Shown here: one piece after another, positions 1 through 10,984 of the stretch
How the letters are laid out: the number at the start of each line of letters is the position of its first letter
Numbering within the stretch: position 1 is the first letter of the stretch
Assembly (NCBI GenBank): GCA_028673005.1
Contig: CM054114.1
Span: 20,430,880 to 20,494,879 of the forward strand
Length of the DNA: 64,000 bases
Direction: 5' to 3'
Source of the DNA: Tanypteryx hageni
Lineage: Eukaryota > Arthropoda > Insecta > Odonata > Petaluridae
Position numbers and translations under genes: made by a program
Notes under the pieces: generated by a model
Seen by the model: the letters and a program-made list of their open reading frames with translations, nothing else
Databases searched by the model: none
Told to the model about the DNA's origin: nothing

Positions 1-607
1 AAATCTCAACTGATTTTGTGATCAACGCTACGAACTTTCTTTGCAAACTGTGAGCATACCAATTCCAGGAAGAGTTAATTAGGAGACGGATTAAACGTGG
101 GATTTCCCATCTTTACGTGGGAAAGGGTGTTGGGTGCATTCGGCTGAGCGACGGGGGTGGGCGCCATTGTACATGCCCTTACCCCTTACCCCCTTCCAAT
201 CACAACCTTCTGGCTGTAAAAGAGCTGGAGGTTGGGAGAAGAGGACAAAGGACCTCTGCGAGTGCCACTGTACCTGCAAGTTGGGAATTCTTGGTTTGGA
301 CGAAGGGATTATTTTTTAACAACAACGCCGCGGTCTTTAACCTCCTCGAGGGATAGGGTGTAGAGGCTGGACTCGAGAACACAAGGTTACATATTTTGGG
401 TCACTATGAGGATTGAAGGGACTGACCGCCGCCGCGTTTGAGACAGTGAGAAGTGGTCAAAGTTTGCTCGATATATCCGTGAAGTGTGCTCGTTATATAC
501 GTGAAATATTTGTATGTAAATGCTCATAAACTTATCTTGGAGGTAGCATTTGCTCACTATAGCCGTGAACTCGTTACAACCGTGCTCGTTATAAAAGAGT
601 TTGACTG
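1..607. repeat. Tigger/pogo-like element fragment, right terminus
   Basis: The right end of this stretch finishes in AAAAGAGTTTGACTG followed by TA (608-609). This matches the general pattern of Tigger/pogo-type termini (CAGTCAAACTC read inward, TA target). Phrases of the type CTCGTTATA and CGTGAA recur through 460-600, as in subterminal repeats of such elements. I could not find a matching left terminus, so the element is truncated or begins outside the window. The short ORFs here show no recognisable domain. The superfamily is inferred from the terminus only. Confidence 0.35.
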
Positions 608-964
608 TATGTAACATTATTTATCCTAGATATTCATAAAATTTTTATGACATCTATCAAAATTCTAATGTTCCATGGCATTAATCCTGCTATTCAGCGG
701 ACTCATTAAGAACTAAAACATCACAACTAACATAGCTAATGCACCGAAATTGTAAGCACTGTGAGCAGACTAATAATAAAGTGACATAATGAAAATGCAT
801 CATTGGAATTCACACTGCATATGGTTTTACTGTGTACATATAAACATTTTCACAATTAATTATTAATAATGCATATTTTAATGATTTTGCGACGAATGAC
901 TGTCAATTATTCCATTTTGGGAATGAGTGAGTTCATGACAGTGCTAATGCAGTAATAATCTTAC
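608..964. other. no feature seen
   Basis: AT-rich sequence with stops in all frames and no recognised repeat. Later exons of the THAP/P-element gene on the minus strand would have to lie here or beyond the left edge. I found no convincing one. Confidence 0.4.
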
Positions 965-3900
965 CTTCAGTCTATAAGATGCAGTCTGAATCTGGAGATA
1001 ATTTTATTGGAAAAAATTACTAGCAAAGGTGTGGGATGAGTATAAACAAAAGGCATTTTTTGTGTTAATTTGATATATGACAAACAACATCTAATTCAGA
1101 ATGTGATAAAAATACAAATATTATTTTTGTTTTATTATTTGTGTTGAATATAATATGTCAAGGCACTTAGTTATGTCCTTACCTTCTTAGTTTGAGTGTC
1201 AATAAACTTCCATTCATCGATGAGCTCCAGTGCCTCAGACCAGAGATTAAAATGTTTTGACATTCCAGACAGCAATGAATACATCTTATTGTTTTCCTTT
1301 GGTGTCTTCAACTGGCGATTAAAACTGTCAAACAAGTTGTCAATCATAGCAATCACCTTTGGTGTGGCCATAGCTTCCCATGGTAAAGGAGTTCTACCTG
1401 GAGAATCTGAAAAGTAGCCTTACAGTCAGTTGAACAAACTTCGTAAAAGTAATCAAACAAGTTCCACGAATAAAAAAAAAAACGATTTTTTTGCAAAGTA
1501 CTACATTTGTAACAAAGAGCTGCAAGCAAAAAAACTGTATTTTTGGGTTAAGAATTTCCACAATCAGAAAATTCAGTAGTCTCACAAACTTGAATTTAAT
1601 TCAAAAATTAAATTTTTGGAGCCCTATGGTCAATTACAATAAAAAATGACAAAGGAGAAACCTTATAACCATAAAAATTAAAAAAGAGGTACACTAATAC
1701 ACACCGGTTTAGAGGAAATACTCCATGCCAGGGACCGAACACTCACACACCCCAGGTTTAGGGGAAATACTCCACGTCAGGGACTCTCCTCTTCCCACAT
1801 CCATCATCTTTACAATCAGCCTACTGAGGATGGAATCTCTGATTCCGAAATATGTATATAGGCATTCTTTTTGAAAATGAAGTACAATTTGGTTTATTTG
1901 CTTGTGCAATGTAAACCAAGAGTCCCTGGCGTGGAGTAATTTCCCCTAAACTGGTCTGTATTTGTGTACTTTTTAATTTTTATGGTTATAAGGTTTCTCC
2001 TTTGTCATTTTTTATTGTATTTAATTTCTTGTTTTAGATGTCTTAATCCTATAGTCATGATATTATTGAGAAATGAGTGATACCAACCAGTTGAAGCATA
2101 TACATAAATAGCTGCAGCGACAGTGTGGCTGAAAACTTCCGCAGCCAAATCCAACCTGTTGCACATGGAACCCTTTGGTTGCAAATGGTTCTTAGTAAGC
2201 TTCTCGGCTAACTTGTATTCTTCTTCTCCTTCCCTCTGGAAAAGTATCTCAATGTGGCTCCACTTGGCCACCTTGCCTTGCCAGTGCACGTTGCATTTTT
2301 GAAAGGTGTCTCGAAACAATTTTAGCAAGGAGGGAGGATCGAAAACTGTGGCGATTTCATAGTCGCCCACACTGATGCAAGGACCATTACTATCCACGGA
2401 AATGTACGACCTTAAAGCACTGGTGTTTTGGGCTGCTTGGTCACAAACGATTGCCAATATTTTAAGTCCTATCTCGTGGACTGATTCTATCACTTCGGCC
2501 AAAATACGACGTAGAATAACGGTGGGAGTTGCTTTGTGACAGAAGTAGTACGCGATCGGTTGATGCCAATTTCTTTTAAGTCCCCTCAGCATGAATACCA
2601 ATGCATAATTTGCTGGCATTTTGCTTTGTCCATGTATTCCAAGGTCCTCAAAACCTATTATCTTGTCAGGTCCTTGTTGGTGATGTACTCCTTGTTCCAA
2701 AGGGAACTCATCAAACATAAGGATACAGAATTTTTCCTTGGGTTTTTTTATCTTCTTCACCCTATTGGCCAAACTTTGAAACATCACATTATTGATTCCT
2801 GTCATTATGTCAAAGGTTTTCAGCAAATTTCTCAATTCCCTCCTCGGTGGCAGAGCTAAAATCTTTTCTAGGATAATATAAAGTTTTGGACTGTCTTTAT
2901 TAATCGACAAAGCTTTAATTATTTCGTAATCGACCCAATAATGTGCATCTCCTGATTGGTCGGTGGAAGAAAACTGTTCAGCAAACAGAAAAGCAGCAGA
3001 TGGTGACAGAGATCTTTCTAGCACACGTGCCATTCGGGAATTACAAACGTCACGGATGCCATCGATGCTTTTATACTGACGCCTGCACCTTTGAAGTAGT
3101 TTATACACAGCTTTTTGTTTTGACTGTAACTCTCGATACAATTTCAAGTTTTTTGCTGATAACTGAATCGTATTACTGTGTTGCAGTTCCCAAAACAAAG
3201 CCCTTAGTTCATGGTACTGTGAGGTGTTTTCTTCATCAATGACATAAATGTACTCTGTTACCTTTGAAAAATCAGATTGGTCGCCTGTAATATGAGAAAA
3301 GACAATTACTCCAGGTTCAATGGATGTCTACAATGCAAAAATAATTACAAAATTTACACACCTCGCAAATCTCTTAATGTGAGCTTATTAGGATTAGCCA
3401 ATTCTCTCTCCAAGCTGGATACAAACATTTTGTTTCCTAAAAATGAACAAATTTTTATCTTAGAATTTATTTGATTCACAGCAAAAGGTTTTTTATAAAG
3501 AAAATATTACTGCATAAATTATTCAGTAATTGTAAAATTACACAAATTTGAAAAGATTACAAGTCTTTCTGTCCTGTTTTGTGTATTTATTTATATTTAA
3601 TATTTGAACATACACCAATATTTGGTAATGTAATCAAGTCATTCGACTCTAACCTCTTCTTACAGACTAAACAACAAGGAAGCCTCACTACCTTCGCCTG
3701 ATGATTCAGGCCAATTTTTGGCGATTATTTCACAGAAATAAGAGCATTTTATTTGCCAGAAATTACGGTATTTATTTTTAATATCAGCCATAATTTTCTG
3801 CTCAGAAAATGATGTGTTGTTATGTTCACTGATCCATTGATGTAGCCCACTATAGTCTTGAAATTTAAAAATAATAATTCTCATTGCATTATATGTTTAT

Positions 3901-4978
3901 TAATAGGGATATTTTTATACACTAACTTATGGCTGGTCCCCAACATCATGTGTAAAGGGACTCATTTTTTTATTTTTACTTATTCATTTGTTTAATTCCC
4001 AGTACTAATTTTAGGAAAGTAAGACCTAATGTAATGGAATATATGATCATCTACCAACATAAATCATACGTCAAAGTATTCTAACCTGGCCCATCTTGAC
4101 TGTTATCATCACTGCCTTCTTTGGAGGAAGCTTCATTTTTACCTAGAAATAAAAATAAAATTATGAGTAACTCAAAATTCTAAAGACTCAAAACATTTTG
4201 AGGACAGAATGCTGTGAATTTCTAAAAGTCGATATAATTAAGTTATTATTAAATCTCATGGAATATTTTTGCCAAACATCTGCAAATCTTGATTTAATTT
4301 ACTGGAAACAATTTATTTTTAGCCAGATGAATTATAAAGGCATCTTTTGATTGAATCCTTTGTTTTACTTTGGAAATTGAAAGATACTTTCATGAGCTTT
4401 TTCACATTTTTCCCAAACAATAATTCATTCATCCAGTAGTATAGTATACATTTTGAAATCTGAATTTTCGATATCACTAAGAATAAAACTTTGATTACGA
4501 GAAATACCAAGTGAATGTATGAAAACACTGTAGCACTTGTAGCACTACGTTCAGAAAATATCGGAAAGAAATCATATTCACCGATAGTTTGATCTTATAT
4601 TTCTTATGAATGACATATGCAGTACAATACACCACAACGATAAGGTATACAAAAATTACATATTTATACATTACCCACCTTCCTTGAAATACAACAAAAT
4701 TTTCACTCACTTGTTGTTTCCTGATATCTCTTTACAACGGTAGGTACAGCATTCCATTTTAACTTTCTGGTAGCGTTAATAAACTGAAACTTATCAAAAT
4801 GGTCGGAACAGATCCTGATATTTTCTAATTTTTCTGTATTTTCTCCTTCTAAATGCGGATTACGTGTTGCTTTAAGCCACATTACTGCTAACTTGGGATC
4901 CTTAGGAAATTTATAAAAAGTAACATCTGGGTTAGACTTCGGTGCATTCTTGCAGTTTACAACTCCGCAGCGATACAT
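965..4978 (-). CDS. THAP-domain P-element transposase-like (THAP9-like) gene, 3' partial
   Basis: Multi-exon minus-strand gene. Proposed exons: 4711-4978, 4086-4142, 3362-3436, 2088-3284, 1183-1406 and possibly a 27-nt exon 965-991. Donors and acceptors fit GT-AG and phases agree; the first five exons sum to 1821 nt, 607 codons. Exon 1 encodes a C2CH THAP DNA-binding domain (Cys4, Cys9, Cys57, His60, W34, AVPTV box at 77-81). The 1.2-kb exon encodes the P-element/THAP9 transposase core, with MFDEF near 2710 and a later VCDQAAQN motif, both typical aspartate-containing strands of the RNase-H-like fold. Family members bind DNA through THAP and cut or join it through the core. The C-terminus lies beyond the left edge. 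No stop or frameshift interrupts the listed exons, so this is either a domesticated THAP9-type gene or a recently active P element. I saw no P-type terminal repeats near the gene. Confidence 0.75.
1637..2017. mobile_element. 381-bp fold-back MITE in an intron of the THAP gene
   Basis: Two arms of about 100 bp (1637-1735 and about 1922-2017) are inverted copies with few differences. They begin CAATAAAAAATGAC and are flanked by TA on both sides (1635-1636 and 2018-2019). The centre repeats a GTTTAGGGGAAATACTCCA-type segment found in the arms. TA duplication and long TIRs suggest a Tc1/mariner-type non-autonomous element. It lies wholly within the intron between exons 2088-3284 and 1183-1406. 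Confidence 0.7.
2088..3284 (-). CDS. exon 4 of the THAP gene: P-element transposase core
   Basis: Open for 1197 nt between an acceptor (AG at 3286-3285) and a TG|GTTGG donor (2087-2086). The reading frame through the acceptor is continuous with the preceding 75-nt exon. It includes a helical N-terminal segment, the MFDEF strand, the CDQAAQN strand and an LAAEVFSHTVAAA segment, in the order seen in P-element and THAP9 transposases. The open frame past the donor to 2005 is intron read-through. Confidence 0.75.
3668..3856 (-). other. possible in-frame cassette exon of the THAP gene
   Basis: Between the linker exon and the 75-nt exon lies a 189-nt open segment (63 codons). It has a usable acceptor (AG at 3858-3857) and only a weak GT donor (3667-3666). 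Its frame joins the exon on either side, so it could be included or skipped without changing phase. The encoded peptide is aromatic and lysine-rich (contains KNKYRNFWQIKCSYF) and I do not recognise it. Confidence 0.3.
4711..4978 (-). CDS. exon 1 of the THAP gene: THAP zinc finger
   Basis: Starts at the ATG whose first base is 4978 and ends at a GTGAGT donor (4710-4705), leaving phase 1. The 89 residues make an almost minimal THAP domain: the C2CH ligands, the invariant Trp and Pro, and the closing AVPT motif are all present. It is followed by a 57-nt Ser/Asp-rich linker exon (4086-4142). Confidence 0.8.
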
Positions 4979-5618
4979 CTTGATTCACATTTAGAGTTTC
5001 ACTGATAACAGAATGTTTTAAACATCCGGAAAGAATCCTTGATACTTTATATTTCTTAAGATGGCATCATAATTCATCAAGTATTCGAGACGAGTTTGAT
5101 AGCGGCTTGGAACTAAACAAGAAATGAAACAGTAGCAATAACAATGCGCTAAAATTATTACACACGAATAACTTTTTCCAGCGAAAATCCTAACTTTAGG
5201 GATGGAACAGAAACATGTTATATCTCTGATGTTATGGAAAATGAGACAATAACAATCGTTACGCTAGCCTGTGAATCGAGACCGAGATTTAAGGTATCAA
5301 CAGAGCTACCAACAGTAGTAAATAGTTGAATATTTAGATCATGTTGTATGTATGCATTCCACTGTAATTTTTTGTTTATCAAGTATCTGTAATTTTTTAT
5401 CAAGTATATAGAACAAGGATGTGCATTAACAGCTTTTTAAAATTTTCTTAGATTTTATAAAACTAAAGTATAGCAATATTTTTCAAATCACTAACAAACA
5501 AACTTCCGAAGTTTACTACTCTGTAGATAACAGTTGTATTCGATTCGTTTACATGGTCGACTGAGATTTAAATTATCTTTGAATTTAGGGGTGTTGTATT
5601 GTGGAGATTTCATAAAAT
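4979..5618. other. 5' flank of the THAP gene
   Basis: AT-rich upstream DNA of the minus-strand THAP gene. I see no clear TATA box, no repeat boundary and no coding potential. Confidence 0.4.
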
Positions 5619-5730
5619 ATGAGCGCGATGTTAGAACTAGTTTTTATCGAAATTAGCTCTTTTCGTAAAATGGAAAATTATTATCCACTGGAAAGTACAA
5701 TCTACGGAAGGATTCGTTCGAAACACGGAA
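5619..5730 (+). other. possible first coding exon of an unknown plus-strand gene
   Basis: An ATG at 5619 opens 37 codons that reach a strong GTGAGT donor at 5731-5736. The peptide (begins MSAMLELVFIEISSF) is not recognised. No downstream exon was found before 6829, so this may be chance. It would be divergent from the THAP gene, about 640 bp away. Confidence 0.15.
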
Positions 5731-5736
5731 GTGAGT

Positions 5737-6829
5737 TATAAGAAATTTCCTCTTATTTTCTTAAGCTATCATTATTAATTAATATTTTGCCCAAAACACG
5801 TAATTAAAAGTTATAAGTACGTCTAATCGATGCCAATTTACAGCTTTATTTTTACATATTTTTTTAATGAATGGTTGTTTTTCCAATAGATTCTTAAATC
5901 AAGCTCTTTACCTACATAAAATAATGTTTGATATAATTTTTGAAATGTGAAAAGTGAGCGTGCTGATATTTATTTGACCCATTATTGAAATATGTTTGGA
6001 TCAGTTTTTTAAATTGCAATTATTGGAGTTATTGCAGTAATTTGTCTAGTTAACCGAAAGAACTACCCATCCTAAACTCAGAAGAATGAAGTTAATCTTG
6101 CATTTATATACTTGAGCGATGTTTCTCGTTTTTCTGAGTTTTACATCCTTAGGCTATAATAATTCATTTATCGGGAGTGGAAATTGCAGTTCTAATAGAA
6201 ACGTATTCGCCATAATTTTATAACCTAACTTTTATTTCTGCTTGGTCATCTTATTTTTCTTATATCAAAGTTTCCTACTTATTATTTCCATATATTCTAC
6301 CAAAATTAGAAGTTTTTGTTCGAGTTTCAAGGTATAGTAGGGAGAGTGCTTAAAATGTTATTTTGTCGCAATCCTCTTTTTGGAAAGTTTCTGGTTCTGC
6401 TCCTGCCATATTCTATTAAGTGCTTCATGTAGGAGTTCATACTTAAAAATTTTGTGAATAAAACACGTACATATTTACTAAGGAGAAAACGTTCATGTTC
6501 AAATTTTGACTCTAGTAAGTATCAGTCTCATTTTCAACTAGTTTAATTGTGTTTAATATCATAGCATATCTATTCAAAAGAAACGCTAGTTTTTTCTAAA
6601 TTTCAGCATTGAAAACCCCAGGAGTATCTTGAATTGAAAATGGTATTAGGTATTACTTTACTGTCATTTTGCAATCAAATCTCATAGTTAATTATTTTGC
6701 TCTGAGTTTTTAATTATACACTTCCCCAGCTTGATTACTATGCACATATGACTTTCTAATGTCTCCCTTGGTACAATAAACTTCTTTTATGACACATTTT
6801 CAATGATGGCTTCGATTTACTGGTAAAAC
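5737..6829. other. no feature seen
   Basis: AT-rich intergenic DNA with no long ORF, repeat structure or RNA gene recognised. Confidence 0.4.
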
Positions 6830-7330
6830 ACCCTTGAAGTTCAGTCAGTGCTCCTTCTTTTGGAAGGGATGTTAAGCAGTTGGCCCCCTTGCTGTTATTC
6901 ATTAAGACAATGGTTTCCAAACTGTGGGGTGTGACCTTCTGGGGGAGTGCTGAGGATAGATTGGGGGGCACAAAATATTACACATATATTTGCCATCCAT
7001 TTAGCCATCCAACTGTGAGATTTACAATATACAGCCCTTAATTGGCTAGGCCGTACCGTTTGCCTCCATATTTTTCTTAAGATGGTTATATTAATTCCAA
7101 TTGTTGGTCCAGTAGGTATTGTTGATGAATTTTGACTGAACCTGATATAGAGGGGAAGGTGCAAAGACAGTTTTCTTAGGTGAGGGGAGCACAAAGGCAT
7201 TTTTGTAGGTGAGGGGGGCACGGCTTGGTAATGTTTGGAAACTGCTGCATTAAGAATAGGCTAATGCCGGCACCAGGTTTCCCTCCTCCCTTGTGTGTTT
7301 GGTGTGGAAGGAGTAATGGCTATAATAATC
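6830..7330 (-). repeat. tRNA-derived SINE copy split by a hAT MITE
   Basis: The two halves (6830-6907 and 7256-7330) are the reverse complement of a repeat also present at about 11030-11260 and 47640-47888. The shared core includes CACCAAGGGG near AATGAAGAG. The three copies define a dispersed family with a tRNA-like head that contains a tRNA-like GAACC box in the other copies. The gap is exactly the hAT MITE 6908-7247. Confidence 0.5.
6908..7247. mobile_element. hAT-type MITE (340 bp)
   Basis: Termini CAATGGTTTCCAAACTGTGG and GTTTGGAAACTGCTG are imperfect inverted repeats of the CAGTGGTTCCCAA hAT type. A perfect 8-bp target duplication, CATTAAGA, sits at 6900-6907 and 7248-7255. There is no transposase ORF. 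It lies inside a SINE copy, so it is younger than that SINE. Confidence 0.8.
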
Positions 7331-7477
7331 CAAGAAGTTGATTAGCCAGAAATTACATGCAAACAAACAAACAAAATCCTTGAGGTTCAAACTCTTTTAT
7401 ACTTAAAATACCATGACCAATACTAGATAGTATTTTTTATTTATATTAAACTTTTGCTATTTTCCACAAAATATATG

Positions 7478-7525
7478 TAAAACACGACCGATTTCGGTGA
7501 GTATTCACTGTCATCAGGTAAAAAG
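7478..7525 (-). ncRNA. hammerhead ribozyme motif, left end of Penelope-like A
   Basis: Read on the minus strand: CTGATGA (7517-7511), a stem-loop with GTGA pairing to TCAC around a 4-nt loop, then GAAA (7495-7492), and GGTC before the expected cleavage site (C at 7486). The nucleotides flanking the core can start helix I. Minimal hammerheads with a very short helix III are known from Penelope-like elements. The core is intact here; activity is not shown. Confidence 0.55.
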
Positions 7526-8576
7526 CATTAAAAAAGATAGGCAATATATAACAACAAGAGAGGTGAGAATAGGGGAAAGGAGGATATTGGTTAAAAGAGA
7601 GAGAGGGAGGATGGATGAAAATAGGAGTCAACAGTGAATAGTGAGTGAGGGTGGTGAGGAAGGGAAATCATGAACAGAAGATAGAGAGCACTATGGGGAG
7701 GGGGGAATGAACAATGGTTTGGGGAAAGACTGTACTAGGTAGGGGTGGAAGTGTTGACATGAGTAGTGGGAATAAGAGGGGAACTGCTGATTGTTAACTA
7801 AAAGTATCTCAGGATTCATTTTGTTATGTATAATTTCCATTTTCTCAAGGACATTTAATCTGGGACCCTTTTCTGCTAAATGTAAGATTTTGGGAGTAAA
7901 GGAGGAAGAATGATTGCAGGTGAGTAAATGTTTAGCCAAATGGGAATCGGATGAACTAGATTAGAAACACCTAAAGTGTTGGTTGGATCTGATTTGAAAA
8001 TTTCTGCCCCTTTGTCCATCGTAAATAGCGTTGTGATCGTTACACTTGAAAAGATACGCATCAAATTTCTGAATAATGCCAACTTTGTTCTTACTATTGC
8101 CGAGAAGTAATCTGAGGTTTACTTGGATGCAAAAGGTCAGCATGATTCGTTCCTTGGGGAAGAGATTAGCAATTTTGTAATATAAATGGCACATGAAAAA
8201 CAATTTGCGCCAACGAGATTTGTTGATGGTTGGAGAAGGCTAGGAAGAATACAAAGAGCTGATGGCCATGTTTCTTTATTTTTGACGGAGCTATTTTGAA
8301 ATTAAAAGTGGAGAATAACAGTTTTTTCCGCAATATATGAAATCGTATTTAGTTCTAAGGAAAAGTTTTCTGGGGATAGAGGAATATTTAAGTGTCTTTT
8401 GAGTAATGAATAGAAGGCTAAGTTTTTGTGAGAGTGATGATGATTGGAGGAAGCCAGTATAACATGATCGGTGGAGGTAGGTTTACGATAGATGGAGAAA
8501 TTAATTTTCCTATTAAGAGTAGTTAAAGAAAGGTCAAGGAAATTGAGCTTATGATTACTTTCTAGTTCATTTGCTT

Positions 8577-8625
8577 GTTACCTGATGATGGTGATTAGTC
8601 TCCAAAACCGGTCATGTTTTACGTA
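8577..8625 (+). ncRNA. degraded hammerhead motif, right end of Penelope-like A
   Basis: On the plus strand CTGATGA (8582-8588) and ACCGGTC (8607-8613) remain, but the GAAA box reads CAAA. The stem II arms are eroded. By known hammerhead chemistry the loss of this G should abolish cleavage. It lies in inverted orientation to the left motif. Confidence 0.45.
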
Positions 8626-8744
8626 TATTTTGTGGAAATTAACAAAAGTTTAATATAAATGAAAAATACTATCCAGTATTGTTAATGTTATTTGATTATG
8701 GAATTCCACGAAGTCTTGGCCTTGTCCATTAACTTCTTCTTTTT

Positions 8745-9363
8745 ACTTTCTCCATATATGAAGTATTGTTTTCACGAAAAAAATCGAATTCGAGATTTCA
8801 ACGGAAATACATGTTTTAAGGTCCCCTGAACACGTTTTGACTATTTTCTTGATGATGTCTGTCTGTCAGTCTCTGTCTGTATGTGATAGATTTTTGTGGG
8901 CGCTCTAACTCAAAAACTATTAATCAAGTCAACACAAAACTTTATATTTAACATTTTTATAAAAGTTAGAAGATCTGATTAGTTTTTGGTAAAAATCGGT
9001 CTACCGGAAGTGGGTGTTTACTCGTTTCACTTATCCGATATTTTGAAATATTTGCTTTAATATTTGATAAATGTAAAAATGTATTGGAATAAACATTGTA
9101 GGAAATTTCATTTTCTACAACCTTTGTTTGATACATTTTTCCATATAATGCATTGTTTAAGAGATATCTTATATTTTTAGCTGCCACCACCACGCCACCT
9201 ACCGAAGACTATTGTTAACAATTGACGCTTAGTTACGTCTTGGTAACGCTCCTTTTTCTTTTCTTCATTGTCAACTGGAAGTAAATATTGACAACGATCC
9301 CAGAGCTAACAACATGTAATTTGCCATATAAATATGAAGAAAGTCATGTGTTGCCCATATCAG
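8745..9363 (+). mobile_element. HINE-like repeat, copy 1
   Basis: Starts ACTTTCTCCATA directly after a T run. It carries the family landmarks (the AAAATCGAATTCGAGATTTC segment, CACGTTTTGACTATTTTC, the TGCCACCACCACGCCACCTA box). It ends with a subterminal inverted GAAGAAAGT, a small hairpin and CAG before T. Its 3' part shares the CAACGATCCCAGAGCTAAC variant with copy 8 at 42078. Confidence 0.6.
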
Positions 9364-9371
9364 TTTATTTT

Positions 9372-10081
9372 ACTTTCTCCATATGCATAGTATAGGGTCA
9401 AGTATTGTTTTCATGAAAATAATCGATTATCGAGAGTTCAATGGAAATACATGTTTTGAGGTCCTCGGAACACGTTTTGACCATTTTCTCAATGATGTGT
9501 GTGTGTGTGTGCATGTATGTGATAGCTTTTTTATGAGTGCTCTAACTCACAAACTATTTATAAAGTCAATGCAAAATTTTATATTTAAGATTTTTATAAA
9601 AGTCAGAAGAACTGATTAGTTTTTGGTAAAAAGCGGTGAACCGGAAGTGGGCGTTTACTCTTGTCACCTATCCGTTATTTTGAAATATTTGCTTTAATAT
9701 TTGATAAATGTAAAAATGTATTGGAATAAAAGTTGTAGGAAATTTAATTTCCTACAACCTTTGCTTGAAACATTTTTCCATATAATCCATTGTTTAAGAG
9801 ATATCTCATATTATTAGCTGCCACCACCATGCCACATACCAACGACTATTGTTAACAATTGACGCTTAGTTACATCTTAGTAATGCTCCTTTTTCTTTTC
9901 TTAATTGTTGGAGCTTTGTGGCTATATCTAATATCAGAAGGCTATGGTTTGAGTTTATTTCTGTTCTTTGCAAAGTTTAAAATTTTCTCGCAGTTTCTTA
10001 AAATATTTATTATTACGTAACCTATTTGGATTTTTTAGAAATATTACAGATATGGAGAAAGTCATGTGGTGCCCACATCAG
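9372..10081 (+). mobile_element. HINE-like repeat, copy 2 (full length)
   Basis: Begins ACTTTCTCCATATGCATAG and ends TATGGAGAAAGTCATGTGG plus the complementary hairpin arm CCACATCAG, then a T run. It has both asymmetric termini of the family and is one of the clearest copies. It starts 8 bp after copy 1, in the same orientation. Confidence 0.65.
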
Positions 10082-10566
10082 ATTTTTTCTGTTATACTTT
10101 GTGGCTCAGAAGGGTGGTAAGAGCCACACTTGTTTATAGAAAAAAAATTATTCATCCACCTTGCCCTGGCCATGACAACTGATTACAGGTTTATCTTGCT
10201 TTATGCAGGTTTTCTTTGTGTGAAAACATTATTCCTACCTTAATTTTGTTTTTACGCTTTCAATTTGCTCTTATGCGATTACACGATCGGCACAACAAAT
10301 TTACAAGAAACTATTCCACTATATCACATGGCAATCACTCAGTCTCTGTTATGAGCATCAGCACTACATTGTATCTTCTTCTTGATGAGTTTCTACCATA
10401 TGCCACAGGGAGACCATTTTAGTCTCAGTTGTGTGTATTAGTACTACATTGTATCTTATTAATAATAAATTTCTTTACTACACCGTGAGGTAATCATTCA
10501 TTCTCTCATTATGTTTTGTGCTGTTTGCATATTTGCTTGTTGTGTCTTCATAATGTTGCCATTACC
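10082..10566. other. no feature seen
   Basis: AT-rich sequence. ATGAGCATCAGCACTACATTGTATCTT-type phrases recur twice (10350-10390 and 10430-10460), suggesting a small degenerate tandem duplication of about 70 bp. No gene is recognised. Confidence 0.4.
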
Positions 10567-10925
10567 ATGAAAAGAATGGCCTCCAAATGCTGTGCTACCC
10601 CTCACTCTGAGCACAAAATGAAGAGGAGGACATCATTGATGCTGGAGCAAAAAGTTAAAATTTTCAAGCATGCTTATGCAGGAGAAATATCTGCTTGCAT
10701 CAGTCGAGCCTAGAGCCCCGGGGAATACACCACTCGATCCATAAAATGATTGCTGAGAAAATCCAGAATTCCATTGTGCACTCAACAACCTTATCTGCAA
10801 AGAAAACCATGATAGTGTGAAACCCTATGCTGGAAAAAATGGAGAGAATATTGGTGATTTGGTTGGTGGACCAGAAGCACAGGAAATCCTGATTTAAGAG
10901 GCCTGCATTTAATTTTTCCTGAATT
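10567..10925 (+). pseudogene. Tigger/pogo transposase relic (CENP-B-type HTH)
   Basis: In broken frames the plus strand encodes KMKRRTSLMLEQKVKIFKHA, then STRSIHK, EKIQNSIVHSTTLSAKKTM, and MLEKMERILVIWLVDQ. These match in order the CENP-B/pogo N-terminal helix-turn-helix segments (KRKTLTLEQKLEI..., the AEKI segment, the LxxMERLLxxWIEDQ segment). Stops and shifts separate the blocks, so it is a pseudogene. I did not find its terminal repeats. Confidence 0.55.
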
Positions 10926-10984
10926 TAGTGTTATTTTTTGGAGCTTTTTCAAACATCCCATTTGTTTGTGTCTATTTCTGGCTA

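Larger units (their letters stand above)
7414..8687 (-). mobile_element. Penelope-like element A, 5'-truncated and decayed, with inverted ends
   Basis: The ends are inverted copies of one another. About 7414-7517 on the plus strand matches the reverse complement of about 8582-8687, including TTTAATATAAAT and ATATTTTGTGG. The interior, read on the minus strand, has frame-broken homology to the C-terminal half of Penelope-like element B. This comprises an RT-thumb-like segment near 8300-8560, a GIY-YIG-like segment near 8000-8060 and a C-terminal tail at 7690-7939 (AKHLLTCNHSSSFTPK). Several stops and shifts make it non-coding. Each end carries a hammerhead motif. Confidence 0.7.

Noticed and set aside
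9383..9619. ORFs with the repeated peptide theme FMKKIEFEIS (also at 8742, 18893, 21183, 42490)
   Set aside because: The same peptide arises because the HINE-like repeat family is read in one frame. The frames are short, broken and not conserved as protein between copies.
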